Positions 27,274 through 36,933 of a DNA stretch of 64,000 bases are shown in pieces. The notes beneath the pieces were generated by a model. It made no database searches. It was not told where the DNA came from and was given only the letters and a program-made list of their open reading frames with translations. Source of the stretch: Alkalibacterium gilvum. Its GTDB lineage: Bacteria; Bacillota; Bacilli; Lactobacillales; Carnobacteriaceae_A. Both the position numbers and the translations under genes were made by a program. The stretch covers positions 37,455 through 101,454 of the forward strand of contig NZ_FNYW01000003.1 of assembly GCF_900109085.1 (NCBI RefSeq), given 5' to 3'. Numbering within the stretch: position 1 is the stretch's first letter; each line of letters begins with the position of its first letter.

Positions 27274-28677
27274 TTAATTGGAGGGTGTTCCATCCCAGAC
27301 CATAGCTTTGTTTTTATTTAATGCAAAGGGACGAAGGTAAGGTGTTGCATTGCCAGAAAGCAAAATATCCTTGTGAACATCTATATTCAATGTGTTTTTT
27401 ACATAAGCTCTTCTTGCTTCCATTCGATTCCACACATCTGGATAATTGGTTTTCAACTGATTCTGTAACTCTTCATCAGCTAAAATCACGCCACCTTCTG
27501 CACTCACACCAGGATAGCCTTTGACGGAAGGAATTATATCTACCTGAAAAAGCATGCCACTTTTAAGTGTCGTTTCAGATGTCTCTTTCACTGGAGAAGC
27601 CATCCACTCTTCATCCGCTGTTAAATGTCCCGGATTCAATTCCCATCCATATTGATTTTTAGGGAATACTGTTTCAATTAAATTATAAAGCTCTTTCCCT
27701 TTCATGCCAATATGAACTTGCTCTAACCAAGCCGTTACCGCTGTAAAATATGGCTTCACGACTTTATCCAAGTAGTCTTTGTGTTCATCAAGTAATTCTG
27801 ATTCATCATGAACGACTAGATGTGCACGACTTTGAAGGCCCCCTTTATAGCCGACTGTAAGAGATAATTTATCGCCTAGTTTCAGTTTGTTTTCTGAAGG
27901 ATGAACATTTGCCTTTACAAAGCGTTGCCCTGCTGCTGCAATCGTAACAACGTTATTGGGCTGACCATAAGCATTTAATACGCCACCCAAATCCCATTCA
28001 CTGACGCCAACCTCTATCGCGTCTAGTGTTTTCAGCATACGCTGCGAAGCTAAAGCTGCGCCAAATTCATAATGAGCCACTTCATTGACGTTGTTTTGGG
28101 TTCTAACACCTTCTGGTCCAGTGAATAAAGCAGTTGCGTTAACAACCTTTTCTTTCCCTGCCACAGAAATAATCTGCTCAAGAATGTAATGCGGAATATC
28201 GAAATACTTTTTGTTATCCGTTTTCCCTGTAAATAATTTCCAACCAGCAATACCCACATGCTTATCAGATTTAATTACAGAATCGTTAAGCAGCTCATTC
28301 AACGGTGTTTCAGGCTCCATTGGTTGATCTGGAAGTGAAAAGTGCGGGACATGGATAAGTTCGCCTTTCAATCGCGCATGATCAATTAGTTTTAGATTTT
28401 CATTACCAAGTAAATAATAAACCTTACCATCATCATGAAGAACAAGGAGCCCTTCTTCAAAACGTGTCAAGAAACCAGTCAAGTATTCAAAATTTGACCC
28501 ATGTTCTAGATCCTCATAAATAACCAAAGTAGACAAACCGTCCGCTTTCATCTTTTCAAGAACTTTCTCATACCGTTCATTCATTGTTTCATCAGTCAAC
28601 ACAACCTGTTTTAAGTCCTCTTCAGGGAGCGGCGCTGGAACAGTTTGGTAACTTGCATTTTGATAAGTGTAATTCAT
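27274..28677 (-). CDS. M24 (Xaa-Pro peptidase/creatinase-like) protein with degenerate metal site
   Basis: The 467-residue protein has an N-terminal creatinase-like domain (EYLTGFLTRFEEGLLVLHDDGKVYYLLG) and a C-terminal pita-bread domain (about residues 185-440). In active M24 peptidases the first metal ligands are two Asp residues in a D-x-G...D-I-T-R strand; here the corresponding segment reads GDKLSLTVGYKGGLQSRAHLVV and both are missing. The His region (NPGHLTADEEW) and a last Glu region (VSAEGGVILADE) remain. It is therefore probably not a di-metal peptidase and may bind or act on another substrate. It lies between the MFS gene and an aldo/keto reductase gene on the same strand. Confidence 0.72.
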   Translation of the reverse strand: MNYTYQNASYQTVPAPLPEEDLKQVVLTDETMNERYEKVLEKMKADGLSTLVIYEDLEHGSNFEYLTGFLTRFEEGLLVLHDDGKVYYLLGNENLKLIDHARLKGELIHVPHFSLPDQPMEPETPLNELLNDSVIKSDKHVGIAGWKLFTGKTDNKKYFDIPHYILEQIISVAGKEKVVNATALFTGPEGVRTQNNVNEVAHYEFGAALASQRMLKTLDAIEVGVSEWDLGGVLNAYGQPNNVVTIAAAGQRFVKANVHPSENKLKLGDKLSLTVGYKGGLQSRAHLVVHDESELLDEHKDYLDKVVKPYFTAVTAWLEQVHIGMKGKELYNLIETVFPKNQYGWELNPGHLTADEEWMASPVKETSETTLKSGMLFQVDIIPSVKGYPGVSAEGGVILADEELQNQLKTNYPDVWNRMEARRAYVKNTLNIDVHKDILLSGNATPYLRPFALNKNKAMVWDGTPSN

Positions 28678-28777
28678 TGATATCCTCCTATATAATCATT
28701 ACTTTCATCATAGCATATTATATATGAAGAAGATAAGAGTAATTAATATAAATGAATTTTTTCAAATCATTCGTTTT

Positions 28778-30013
28778 TTAATTAGCAACATTGCGTGCTT
28801 TTAAACGATTCACAATACTAAATATAACGAGCATATTTAGTATGTTGATTCCTGTTGCGACTGCAAAAGCTGGTGAATAGGATCCTGTGAAGTCATAAAT
28901 AAACCCTACAGCTGAAATAGATATTGCACCTCCTAAACTATTTGCGAACGCTAAAATTGGATACAAACGAGTAAAATGGTAGCGTCCGAAAAATTCTTTC
29001 GTCAATAATGTCACACTGACGGATGGGATAGAATAAGCCGCACCAAATAAAAATGCTCCCACATACAAAATAGATATCTGTTCAAAGCTTAGTAAAAGCG
29101 TGCTAGATAGGCCAATGATAAGCAAGACACCAATGGTACTTTTTACAGGTCCAAAATAATCACTAATATAACCAAGTCCCAATTTAAATCCGATACTGCT
29201 AACCATTGCAATTGACAACATCGTTGCGCCAATCTCTGTCGTATAACCAATCGACTGAACAAAGCCTGGGAAATGTTGTGGTACACCAATTAATAGTGTT
29301 TGAAGAAGTGTGAACATAAATAAGAGTCCAAAAGTTAACATAGAAACCTCGCGTTGTTCATCCCTTTTCAGAATGTCATTTTCTTTCGCTTGTCCTTCTT
29401 CCGAATCATCTGTTCCATAAGGCAAATATCCGCTATCTCTAGGATTCAAAGTATATGGAACAAGTATCGCTGGTAATGAGAACAGCACAATAAGCATTCC
29501 CATAAATCGATAGGACTGCTCCCAACCGATAGATAAAATTAAATTAGAAAAAACAGGGGAAAATATTGCTCCACCGATACTACTAAAGCTCAGAACAATA
29601 CTTGTCACAAGGCCGTGTTTTTCACTAAACCATTCATTGATTGCAATAGTCAACGGAACCCACGCTAAAAGTCCCGTACCTATTCCTCTAATCGTTCCTA
29701 AAATATTAAATTGCCAAAGTGCTACTGACCAACCGAGTAAATAGTTTGCCCCACCTGCCAAAAAAACACCTGCAAAAAGTGTTTGCTTGAAACCAAAACG
29801 TCTAATTAATCGCGGGACGTAAAGCGACATGACAGCTTTCATAAATAAACTTAACGTGTTGTGCATAGCAACTGATCCACGGTAAACGTTTAAGGTATCA
29901 GCTATTGGAGTGATAAACACACCATTTGTCATAACGGGCAACCCTACAGCACTGATTGCTACCCCACACATCATGACCGCAACTGTCCAATGTTTCATAC
30001 TTTTACTTTGCAA
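28778..30013 (-). CDS. MFS transporter
   Basis: About 12 membrane segments with a hydrophilic central loop (about residues 190-225) give the major facilitator layout. The cytoplasmic loop 2-3 motif is present in the form RLIRRFGFKQTL. It resembles anion or monocarboxylate-type carriers (OFA-like), but the substrate is unknown. I chose the TTG at 30013 because AGGAG lies about seven bases upstream; the frame is open further up to 30055 but lacks a ribosome site. Length is 411 residues. Its neighbour downstream is the M24-like gene. Confidence 0.8.
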   Translation of the reverse strand: MQSKSMKHWTVAVMMCGVAISAVGLPVMTNGVFITPIADTLNVYRGSVAMHNTLSLFMKAVMSLYVPRLIRRFGFKQTLFAGVFLAGGANYLLGWSVALWQFNILGTIRGIGTGLLAWVPLTIAINEWFSEKHGLVTSIVLSFSSIGGAIFSPVFSNLILSIGWEQSYRFMGMLIVLFSLPAILVPYTLNPRDSGYLPYGTDDSEEGQAKENDILKRDEQREVSMLTFGLLFMFTLLQTLLIGVPQHFPGFVQSIGYTTEIGATMLSIAMVSSIGFKLGLGYISDYFGPVKSTIGVLLIIGLSSTLLLSFEQISILYVGAFLFGAAYSIPSVSVTLLTKEFFGRYHFTRLYPILAFANSLGGAISISAVGFIYDFTGSYSPAFAVATGINILNMLVIFSIVNRLKARNVAN

Positions 30014-30152
30014 ATTATCTCTCCTCATCATGCAATACAGTGCAACACATCGCATTATAGTGCAATGTAATTAATAGTGACTATTATACTTAACTCTACG
30101 GGTAGAAGTAAGAAAAGTCGGTTATTTCTCATTGAAAAATTACTTCACATAT

Positions 30153-31010
30153 TTATTTTGTTTCCAAAGTTATAATCACCAGTTCTGGACGGTTAAAAAT
30201 GCGCAATGGAAAAAGACTATTACCAAGACCACGGCTGACAATCATCGCGGTGTCATGTGAGTTATACAATCCACTTGTGTATTCTGGTAAAATGCCTTGC
30301 GAAGGAGCATACAGTCCTTCGATAAAAGGCAATCTAATTTGTCCACCATGTGCATGGCCAGCTAAAGCTAGATCGATACTCCCTTGCTGGTAGACATCGA
30401 TAAGCTCCGGTCGATGCGTTAAGAGTAAGGAGAATAGTTCAGGATCTACCTCTACTCCCTCATTAATTTCACTAAGAATAATTGCTTCTTTTGACCCTTC
30501 TTTTTCAATCTCTTCTTGAAAAATGGAAAGTGGATCAGCCACTCCAATTAAATTTATTTGCTGCCCATCCTTTTCTAAGAGTTGGTTTGCGTTATCTAAA
30601 TTGACGACACCGAGAGTATCAATAATTCTTTTCAACTCGTCATACTTGCCTGATGCAACTTCATGATTGCCTGATACAAAATAGACTGGCGCATGTATTT
30701 TGGCTTCCTCTAGAAAGGCCTTTGCAACAGCTAAATCTGTACGATTGCTATCAATAAGATCCCCCGTTATCACTATAATATCAGGTTGTTGTTTTTCTAT
30801 CCTATCAATCAATTCATCACCGAATGCCTTGTTATGCAAATCAGAAACTTGCGCAATTTTATAACCATTAAAATTTTCTGGGAGCTCAGCATTCTGATAG
30901 TTGTAACGCGAAACTTCTATAGCATTATTTCCCCAATAAAGAAAATAAGCCAGCCCGGCAAGAAGAACGAGCATTAGTCCAATTTTATACGGCTTTCTCT
31001 TTTTATTCAT
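30153..31010 (-). CDS. Membrane-anchored metallophosphoesterase (YkuE/YaeI-like)
   Basis: One N-terminal membrane helix (about residues 8-25) precedes a calcineurin-like phosphoesterase domain. The ligand motifs are complete: SDLHN, GDLID, GNHE, LLTHRPE and GHAHGGQIRLP. Members of this group cleave phosphodiesters such as UDP-sugars or lipid headgroups; the substrate here is open. At 285 residues it is full length. The domain probably faces the outside of the membrane. Confidence 0.87.
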   Translation of the reverse strand: MNKKRKPYKIGLMLVLLAGLAYFLYWGNNAIEVSRYNYQNAELPENFNGYKIAQVSDLHNKAFGDELIDRIEKQQPDIIVITGDLIDSNRTDLAVAKAFLEEAKIHAPVYFVSGNHEVASGKYDELKRIIDTLGVVNLDNANQLLEKDGQQINLIGVADPLSIFQEEIEKEGSKEAIILSEINEGVEVDPELFSLLLTHRPELIDVYQQGSIDLALAGHAHGGQIRLPFIEGLYAPSQGILPEYTSGLYNSHDTAMIVSRGLGNSLFPLRIFNRPELVIITLETK

Positions 31011-31363
31011 TATAATCCCCTCAATAAATCGTTTGCTCTTTTAATATTGGTTGATCCTTTTCGTTACTATGGAACGTTAAGTATTATATCCTTTATTGAA
31101 GTTTTATTAAAGTGATTTCACTTTTACTTTTTCAAAAGAGGATCATGTATTGCTCTAATTTTATGGAAGTTTTACTCCATATATTTAGTAACTATCGTAT
31201 TGATTAAAAGCTGTAAAATACTCAGACCGATTCCTCGCCTAGTCTCTTTAAACCTTTATCTTTTGCTTAGTATTCCTATAATGTATCATCTTTAAAAATT
31301 GCTAAAAAGCTAAATATCTGGTACTTTGATAGTGAGAGATAGAAATCGAAGGAGGAATAATTA
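31011..31363. other. Intergenic region without a recognised gene
   Basis: This 353-bp AT-rich gap lies between two divergent genes (phosphoesterase - and SDR +). It has a TATAAT at about 31276 and a clear AAGGAGG before the SDR start. I see no strong -35 box, operator, hairpin or coding frame in it. Confidence 0.5.
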
Positions 31364-32062
31364 ATGGAAGCAAAGCATGTCGTTATTACAGGTGCCGGTA
31401 GTGGTTTAGGCTCATCCCTTGCTCTAAAATATTCAGAGATGGGTCATCACGTTACACTTATTGGCCGAACATTCAGCAAGCTGAAAAAGGTTTCTGAAAG
31501 CATAGAGTCAGACAACGTTTCAATTTATACGCTGGATGTATCATCTAACAAAGAGGTTAGAAAAGTCTTTTCAGATATCAAAGAAGAAAATGGGCCAGTA
31601 GATATTCTTGTAAACAATGCAGGTGTGGGTGTTTTTGATAAAGCTGAAACTATTTCCGAAGATGCTGTCGATCAAATGATTGATATCAATCTAAAGGGAA
31701 CCATTTTTTGTACGCAAGCCGTCTTGCCGGATATGAAAGAGAGAAATTCAGGAACAATTATTCAAGTTATTTCAACAGCAGGCTTAACCGGTAAAGTAAC
31801 TGAATCCGTGTATTGCGCAAGCAAGTTTGGCGCTCGAGGATTCACAGAAAGCTTGGTTAAAGAAGTTGCCGATACAGATATTCATGTTTTAGCTGCTTAT
31901 ATGGGTGGCATGAAGACTAATTTCTGGGATGATATTTATGAAGAAGAGGAAATCACACATTTAATGGAACCAGATGACGTCGCTGATATTATTCTAGCGA
32001 ACGTTAAACCACGTAAAAACCTTACAGTACCAGAAATCGTTATAAAAAATCACATAAATTAG
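31364..32062 (+). CDS. Short-chain dehydrogenase/reductase
   Basis: A classical SDR of 232 residues. The cofactor motif TGAGSGLG is at 9-16, NNAG at 84-87, and the catalytic S137, Y150 and K154 (YCASK) are in place. A basic residue (R35, in LIGRT) after the second strand suggests NADP(H) preference. The substrate is unknown. AAGGAGG lies upstream of the ATG, and a perfect hairpin terminator follows. Confidence 0.88.
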   Translation: MEAKHVVITGAGSGLGSSLALKYSEMGHHVTLIGRTFSKLKKVSESIESDNVSIYTLDVSSNKEVRKVFSDIKEENGPVDILVNNAGVGVFDKAETISEDAVDQMIDINLKGTIFCTQAVLPDMKERNSGTIIQVISTAGLTGKVTESVYCASKFGARGFTESLVKEVADTDIHVLAAYMGGMKTNFWDDIYEEEEITHLMEPDDVADIILANVKPRKNLTVPEIVIKNHIN

Positions 32063-32106
32063 AAAGTTAAAGAGGTTGGGGTTTCCCAACCTCTTTAACT
32101 TTCTAA
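32059..32106 (+). terminator. Intrinsic terminator after the SDR gene
   Basis: Perfect 22-bp stem (32059-32080 with 32085-32106), 4-base loop, then AATTTTT. It begins at the stop codon of the SDR gene. Confidence 0.9.
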
Positions 32107-32224
32107 TTTTTTTGCTATTATTGTCTTAAAAAAGACAACTAAAGCAGTCTTTTCTTATTTTGTTGCAACCACCAAACAACTAGTTTTTTACATTGATCTA
32201 TTCTTAACGTTATATATAGCACAT

Positions 32225-32261
32225 AAATAGGGATGTGACTGGCATGTTCACATCCCTATTT
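32225..32261. terminator. Intrinsic terminator after the GH65 gene
   Basis: Perfect 14-bp stem (32225-32238 with 32248-32261), 9-base loop, A/T-rich on both flanks. It lies 10 bp beyond the GH65 stop. Confidence 0.8.
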
Positions 32262-32270
32262 TATTTTCAT

Positions 32271-34568
32271 TTATTTTAACTGTCTTTCCTCATTGAAATG
32301 ATTTATAACAAGAGGTTCCCCTTCAATCAATTTGTATTCCGTTTTTTCCTTTTTAATGGAGACTTTTATGATTCGTCCTCGGAATGTCACTTTAAAGGTA
32401 ACCGCTTGCCATTCTTTTGGTAGACGTGGATTAAAGTTTAGCCTGTCGCCAATAAGTCTTAATCCGCCAAAACCATATACCATACTCATCCACGTTCCAC
32501 CCATATTTGCAGCATGAACACCATCTCTCGTATTGCTCTGTAAATCGCTTAAATCCATCAATGCTGTATCCATGAAATACGTATACGCCTTCTGCATAAA
32601 CCCTAATTCACTAGCCATCATACCAAAAACTGACCGAGATAAGGACGAATCATGAGTCGTGACAGATTCATAATAATTATAGTCGCGTACCTTTTGATCA
32701 TGGGAAAACGCATGTGAGAAAATGAATTGAGCTAAGATTGTATCTGCCTGTTTATTTACCTGGTAGCGATAAATCGTCAAAGGATGATAATGTAGAAGGA
32801 GTGGAAACTTTTCTTTTGGTGTATGTTTAAGATCCCATACTTCTTTATGGAAGAAACTATCATCTTGCATTGTTAATCCTTGCTCTTCATCGTACGGTAA
32901 AAACATTTTTTTCTGAGCATTTTTCCAATTCTCTAATTCCGGATGTTTGAAATTAATTCTTTCCAGTACATCTTTGCCTCGCTCTTCATTTGATTCGAGG
33001 GTAGCTTCAACCATCTCAATGGCATACTTGAAATTATGTTTTGCCATGAGGTTTGTATAATAGTTGTTATTAACAATTGCTGTATATTCATCCGGTCCAG
33101 TTACATTATTTAGTACAAAGGCTCCTTCTCGCTTCTCATCATAATGCCCCCAATTGGCATAGAAGCGTGCAGTTTCTACAAGGATCTCAAGTCCTTCATT
33201 CATACCAAAATGCTTGTCCCCAGTCACTTTTATATAGGTATAGATTGCATGAGCAATATCTCCGTTGATATGAATTTGTGCTGTTCCAGCAGGATAATAA
33301 GGGCTCGCTTCTTTGCCATTAATCGTACGCCAAGCAAATAGCGCACCTTCATCTATGGACATAATGCGTGCTCTATTCCTTGCTTCTTCAAGTATTGTGT
33401 AACGATAGGTTAATAATTGCTTAGCTATCTCAGGTTGTGTGTAAAGAAAAAAAGAAAGCATGTACATTTCAGTATCCCAGAAATAATGCCCTTCATATCC
33501 TTCACCCGTGAGTCCTTTTGCAGACATGTTACGTTTGCCGTCCCGACCAGCCGCTTGATGTAAATGAAATAAATTGAAACGCAGTCCAACTTGTAATTCA
33601 TCATTGCCTTCAATTTCAATATCAGACATATTCCAAAATTTTTCCATATGCTTTATATGTTTTTCTAAAAGGTTTTCAAAGCCAAGGACAGATGTTTCGT
33701 TGAGGATTGTTGCTGTCTTTTGAGCGATTTCTTCTTGTTTGTCCTCTTCGTCAAACATGTTGCTATACGCAACTAATCGTTCTAACACAACAGGTTTACC
33801 TTTTTTAGTTTTAACTATAAATTTTTCAGAATTATTTTTATTATAAATGGGACTCTTGAAACCCTTTAATTTATCTTTCTCTCCTACAATTAAATGGCAC
33901 TTTGTATGGTTAGTTTCTATATGCAACAAATCGACAGAATCTTTTTTAAAACGTTCTGAATGAAAACGTCTTTCTCCTTGTTCCTTAACTCTTGGATCCT
34001 TGCTTGTATCTTTTTTTCTACTTCCTAACTCTTTCAAATCGTCAAGTTCCGTTATGATTTCTAATTCATTGTTATCATTATAGGGAGTCACTGTAATTTT
34101 TTGTGCTAGCAGTTCTTTGTGATCATAAGAAACAAACCGAATAATTTCTACATCAATTTTATGACCTTGAGTATTTTCCCATGTAAAGGTTCGCTTCAAT
34201 ATACCCTTTTTCAAATCGAGTTCACGCTTATGCTTAGTTGTCTTGCCAGCCTCCAAATCAAAAATCTCATGATCTAATTTGAGCGTTATCTTTTTACCGT
34301 TTGGTACGGGGATAATCGTTTGATGCTCTTTGGCATAACCATAAGCCCATTCGCCATACTCAATTGGTTCACTGTCATAAAATGCATTTACGAGTGTTGC
34401 TTCACTATTACTATATTTACTAGGACTGTTGATCTCTTCCAAACTTCCTCGTGTACCAAAATGGCCATTGGATAAGGCAAAAAGCGTTTCGTTTTGTCGT
34501 ATGATTTCAGGATCCGTTCCTTCTTCTGTCAAAATCCATTTAGACTGTTTTACTTTCAAAGTATTCAT
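32271..34568 (-). CDS. Glycoside hydrolase family 65 phosphorylase (maltose/kojibiose type)
   Basis: GH65 enzymes phosphorolyse alpha-glucosides to beta-glucose-1-P. The N-terminal beta-sandwich (about residues 1-270) starts with NETLFALSNGHFGTRGSLEE. The (alpha/alpha)6 catalytic barrel has GYEGHYFWDTEMYM and the catalytic acid E494 in TGPDEYTA, and the C-terminal beta domain ends with the WQAVTFKVTFRGR motif. At 765 residues it is full length. Maltose, trehalose and kojibiose phosphorylases cannot be told apart by eye. No transporter or beta-phosphoglucomutase gene is adjacent. Confidence 0.88.
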   Translation of the reverse strand: MNTLKVKQSKWILTEEGTDPEIIRQNETLFALSNGHFGTRGSLEEINSPSKYSNSEATLVNAFYDSEPIEYGEWAYGYAKEHQTIIPVPNGKKITLKLDHEIFDLEAGKTTKHKRELDLKKGILKRTFTWENTQGHKIDVEIIRFVSYDHKELLAQKITVTPYNDNNELEIITELDDLKELGSRKKDTSKDPRVKEQGERRFHSERFKKDSVDLLHIETNHTKCHLIVGEKDKLKGFKSPIYNKNNSEKFIVKTKKGKPVVLERLVAYSNMFDEEDKQEEIAQKTATILNETSVLGFENLLEKHIKHMEKFWNMSDIEIEGNDELQVGLRFNLFHLHQAAGRDGKRNMSAKGLTGEGYEGHYFWDTEMYMLSFFLYTQPEIAKQLLTYRYTILEEARNRARIMSIDEGALFAWRTINGKEASPYYPAGTAQIHINGDIAHAIYTYIKVTGDKHFGMNEGLEILVETARFYANWGHYDEKREGAFVLNNVTGPDEYTAIVNNNYYTNLMAKHNFKYAIEMVEATLESNEERGKDVLERINFKHPELENWKNAQKKMFLPYDEEQGLTMQDDSFFHKEVWDLKHTPKEKFPLLLHYHPLTIYRYQVNKQADTILAQFIFSHAFSHDQKVRDYNYYESVTTHDSSLSRSVFGMMASELGFMQKAYTYFMDTALMDLSDLQSNTRDGVHAANMGGTWMSMVYGFGGLRLIGDRLNFNPRLPKEWQAVTFKVTFRGRIIKVSIKKEKTEYKLIEGEPLVINHFNEERQLK

Positions 34569-34685
34569 CGCAATCCCCTTTCTTACAGTTAACTTCCCTT
34601 CATTTATACTTAATCACATTATATGACAGATGAGTGGTAGATTAACAATAATACGGATATGGAGGTTCATTTTCATACATTTTAT

Positions 34686-34728
34686 AAAAAAAGCCAGAGA
34701 CAGGTTTAATATCCACCTGCTTCTGGCT
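34686..34728 (-). terminator. Intrinsic terminator after the flavoprotein gene
   Basis: AGCCAGA (34692-34698) pairs with TCTGGCT (34722-34728), and inner CAGGT pairs with ACCTG. Seven T residues follow on the minus strand. Confidence 0.85.
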
Positions 34729-34745
34729 CTATTTAGAGATTTAAC

Positions 34746-36275
34746 TTAATTTTGTAAATAATTAGCTGCTTGTTTACCAGCTTGTCTACCAAATATAATG
34801 ATATCTGCGACAGCATTTCCTCCAATACGATTAGATCCATGAATACCGCCTGTCATTTCTCCAGCAGCATATAGACCCTCAACTTTATTCCCATCTGTTT
34901 TTATTACTTCTGTGAATGTATTTATATGAACGCCCCCCATTGTATGGTGAACGCCAGGAGCAACCTCTACAGCGTGATAGGAACCATTGGATAAATCTTC
35001 ATCCATGGCTGTGTCTCGTCCGAATGCACTATCACTTCCTTCAGAAACTGATTTATTCCATGTTTCGATTGTTTCATTTAATGCTTCGGCTGGTAATGAC
35101 ATTTCGTTCGCAAGTTCTTCAATTGAGTCTCCACTTACAACAAAACCTTCACTCTCATACTTATTGATTGCTTTGACTCTTTCCTTAACTCCGTCATCAA
35201 AAATCAAATAAGCTTTCTTTTCAGGTAAAGCAATAATATCTGCAGACACAACGTCTCGCGTGTTCATTTCATTCGTAAAACGCGTGCCTTCATTTGAAAC
35301 TAAAATAGCTCCTTCACCTCGTACTGCCTCAGTGATTAAGTATCCAGAAGATTGTTCTACTGTTGGATGAATTTGAATATCGTCCATATCTACAACATCG
35401 CCACCTAATGAAGAAATCATTTCTATCCCTGTTCCAGTGCTTCCTTCATGATTTGTAGTAACAAATCCTTCTAATGCCGGATCATTTTCTACGACCATTT
35501 CTGAATTAGCTCCAAATCCACCCGTGGCAACAATAACAGCATCTGATTTAATCGTTCTTTCTTCCGTTTGATTGACAAGGACTTCTACTCCAGTTACTTT
35601 TCCGTCCTCTTCAAGAATAGTCTGTACTTCAGAGTTAACAAACAATGAAATATCTCGTTCATAAGCATTATCTAGTAATCCATTGACCAAGTATTCACCT
35701 ACTGCTGATCCATCTGAAGGACGATGCGTTCGCTCGACACTCATTCCACCTGTCGTCGTTAGATTATCCAGAGTGATACCAATAGAGTCCAGCCAGTTGA
35801 TAGCATCTGCTGAATTATCAATCATATAGCTTAATAGCTCCTCATCATTCGTTTCCTTCCCTCCTATCATTGTTTCCTCGAAGAAGGCTTCATTTGAATC
35901 TTCCACTCCAGCTGCTTCCTGGAATTTTGTCTCAGAGGCATTCATACCTGCTGAAGATTTTTTTGTGTTCCCACCTGCAACGGGCATCATTTCAAAAATA
36001 ACTGGGTTAGCACCCGCATCTTTAGCTTCGATTGCAGCTGATAATCCAGCTCCACCAGAACCAACAATAATGACATCATATTGATCTTCAAGTTCTGAAA
36101 TATCTGTATACTCTCGATAAGTAGCTGACGTTGTGGCGTCTTCCTCTTCATTTTTCGTATCTTCTTTTCCAGTATCCTCAACCTTATTATCTGAGGTTGC
36201 ATCATCTGCGCCGACACATCCATTTAAGAATAAAGAGGCACCCAATAAACTAGCTAAAACCATTCTTTTTTTCAT
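34746..36275 (-). CDS. Fumarate reductase/flavocytochrome c-like FAD lipoprotein
   Basis: A lipoprotein signal (MKKRMVLASLLGASLFLNGC, Cys20) is followed by an acidic, probably disordered linker to residue 55. A complete FAD-dependent fumarate/urocanate-reductase-type domain follows: YDVIIVGSGGAGLSAAIEA, SSAGMNASETKFQ, THRPSDGSAVGEYLVNGL, the RGEGAILVSNEGTRFTNE loop with active-site Arg, and GLYAAGEMTGGIHGSNRIGGNAVAD. The enzyme should sit outside the membrane and reduce an alkene acid such as fumarate or urocanate, taking electrons from an extracellular flavin or quinol route as in Listeria. No FMN-binding domain is recognised in it, and no partner electron-transfer genes are nearby. Confidence 0.85.
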   Translation of the reverse strand: MKKRMVLASLLGASLFLNGCVGADDATSDNKVEDTGKEDTKNEEEDATTSATYREYTDISELEDQYDVIIVGSGGAGLSAAIEAKDAGANPVIFEMMPVAGGNTKKSSAGMNASETKFQEAAGVEDSNEAFFEETMIGGKETNDEELLSYMIDNSADAINWLDSIGITLDNLTTTGGMSVERTHRPSDGSAVGEYLVNGLLDNAYERDISLFVNSEVQTILEEDGKVTGVEVLVNQTEERTIKSDAVIVATGGFGANSEMVVENDPALEGFVTTNHEGSTGTGIEMISSLGGDVVDMDDIQIHPTVEQSSGYLITEAVRGEGAILVSNEGTRFTNEMNTRDVVSADIIALPEKKAYLIFDDGVKERVKAINKYESEGFVVSGDSIEELANEMSLPAEALNETIETWNKSVSEGSDSAFGRDTAMDEDLSNGSYHAVEVAPGVHHTMGGVHINTFTEVIKTDGNKVEGLYAAGEMTGGIHGSNRIGGNAVADIIIFGRQAGKQAANYLQN

Positions 36276-36600
36276 CTGTACATCTCCTTTTTGTGAATTA
36301 TTTCACCAATGAGTATATCACAAAAAATTGATTAAACACAGGTTTTTTCTACATCATTAAATTAATTTAATTTCTTGTATAAACATTATATAATAGCATT
36401 TAACGTCCTACTACTCATCTCTTTTATTAAATGTATACTACTTTTATATAGTCATATTTTTCAAGATATAATTATTTTTTGTGCAAAAAACACAATCCGC
36501 TATTAAAGTGAGTAGCTACATTTTTTCTTTAAGCTTCTCTTGATAGTCGTAAATTTTCCCTGGGGCGAAAATGTCATCTTAAAAATCATTTCTTATTTAT

Positions 36601-36858
36601 GGAAGTCGGCGCGAGCTTTGGTTTGCTGTCTTTTGCTGGACGAGTTTTGACTGTTTTAGTCTGAACTCGTGACGCTAAACGATTTGCGTGCTGAGTTTGG
36701 GGTGTTTCAATCAAAACTCGACCACGTTACAGATTTGCTTCATGAGTTCTCAGTCATATCTATAAAACTCGTGACGCTAATCGGTTTGCGTCACCAGTTT
36801 CGGTTATTTCAACCAAAACTCGTCATCGTAATCCATCGGCTTCACGGGTTTCTAAGAG
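36601..36858. repeat. Hairpin array, 51/102-bp period (array 3)
   Basis: The word AACTCG recurs at 36664, 36715, 36766 and 36817, exactly 51 bp apart, and the longer word AACTCGTGACGCTAA at 36664 and 36766. Units can fold: GTGACGC pairs with GCGTCAC across TAATCGGTTT, and CGAGTTTTGACTG with AGTC and AACTCG. The words differ from those of arrays 1 and 2, but the overall period (2 x 51) is nearly the same. The rest of the 36276-36933 gap holds no gene that I can see. Confidence 0.7.
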
Positions 36859-36864
36859 TAGTCA

Positions 36865-36902
36865 AAAACTCCTGAAGATAGCTAAGTATCTTCAGGAGTT
36901 TT
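36865..36902. terminator. Intrinsic terminator after the GH4 gene
   Basis: Perfect 16-bp stem (36865-36880 with 36887-36902) and a 6-base loop. Confidence 0.85.
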
Positions 36903-36933
36903 CTTTAATTCTCTATTCGCTTCTTTAAAAAGT

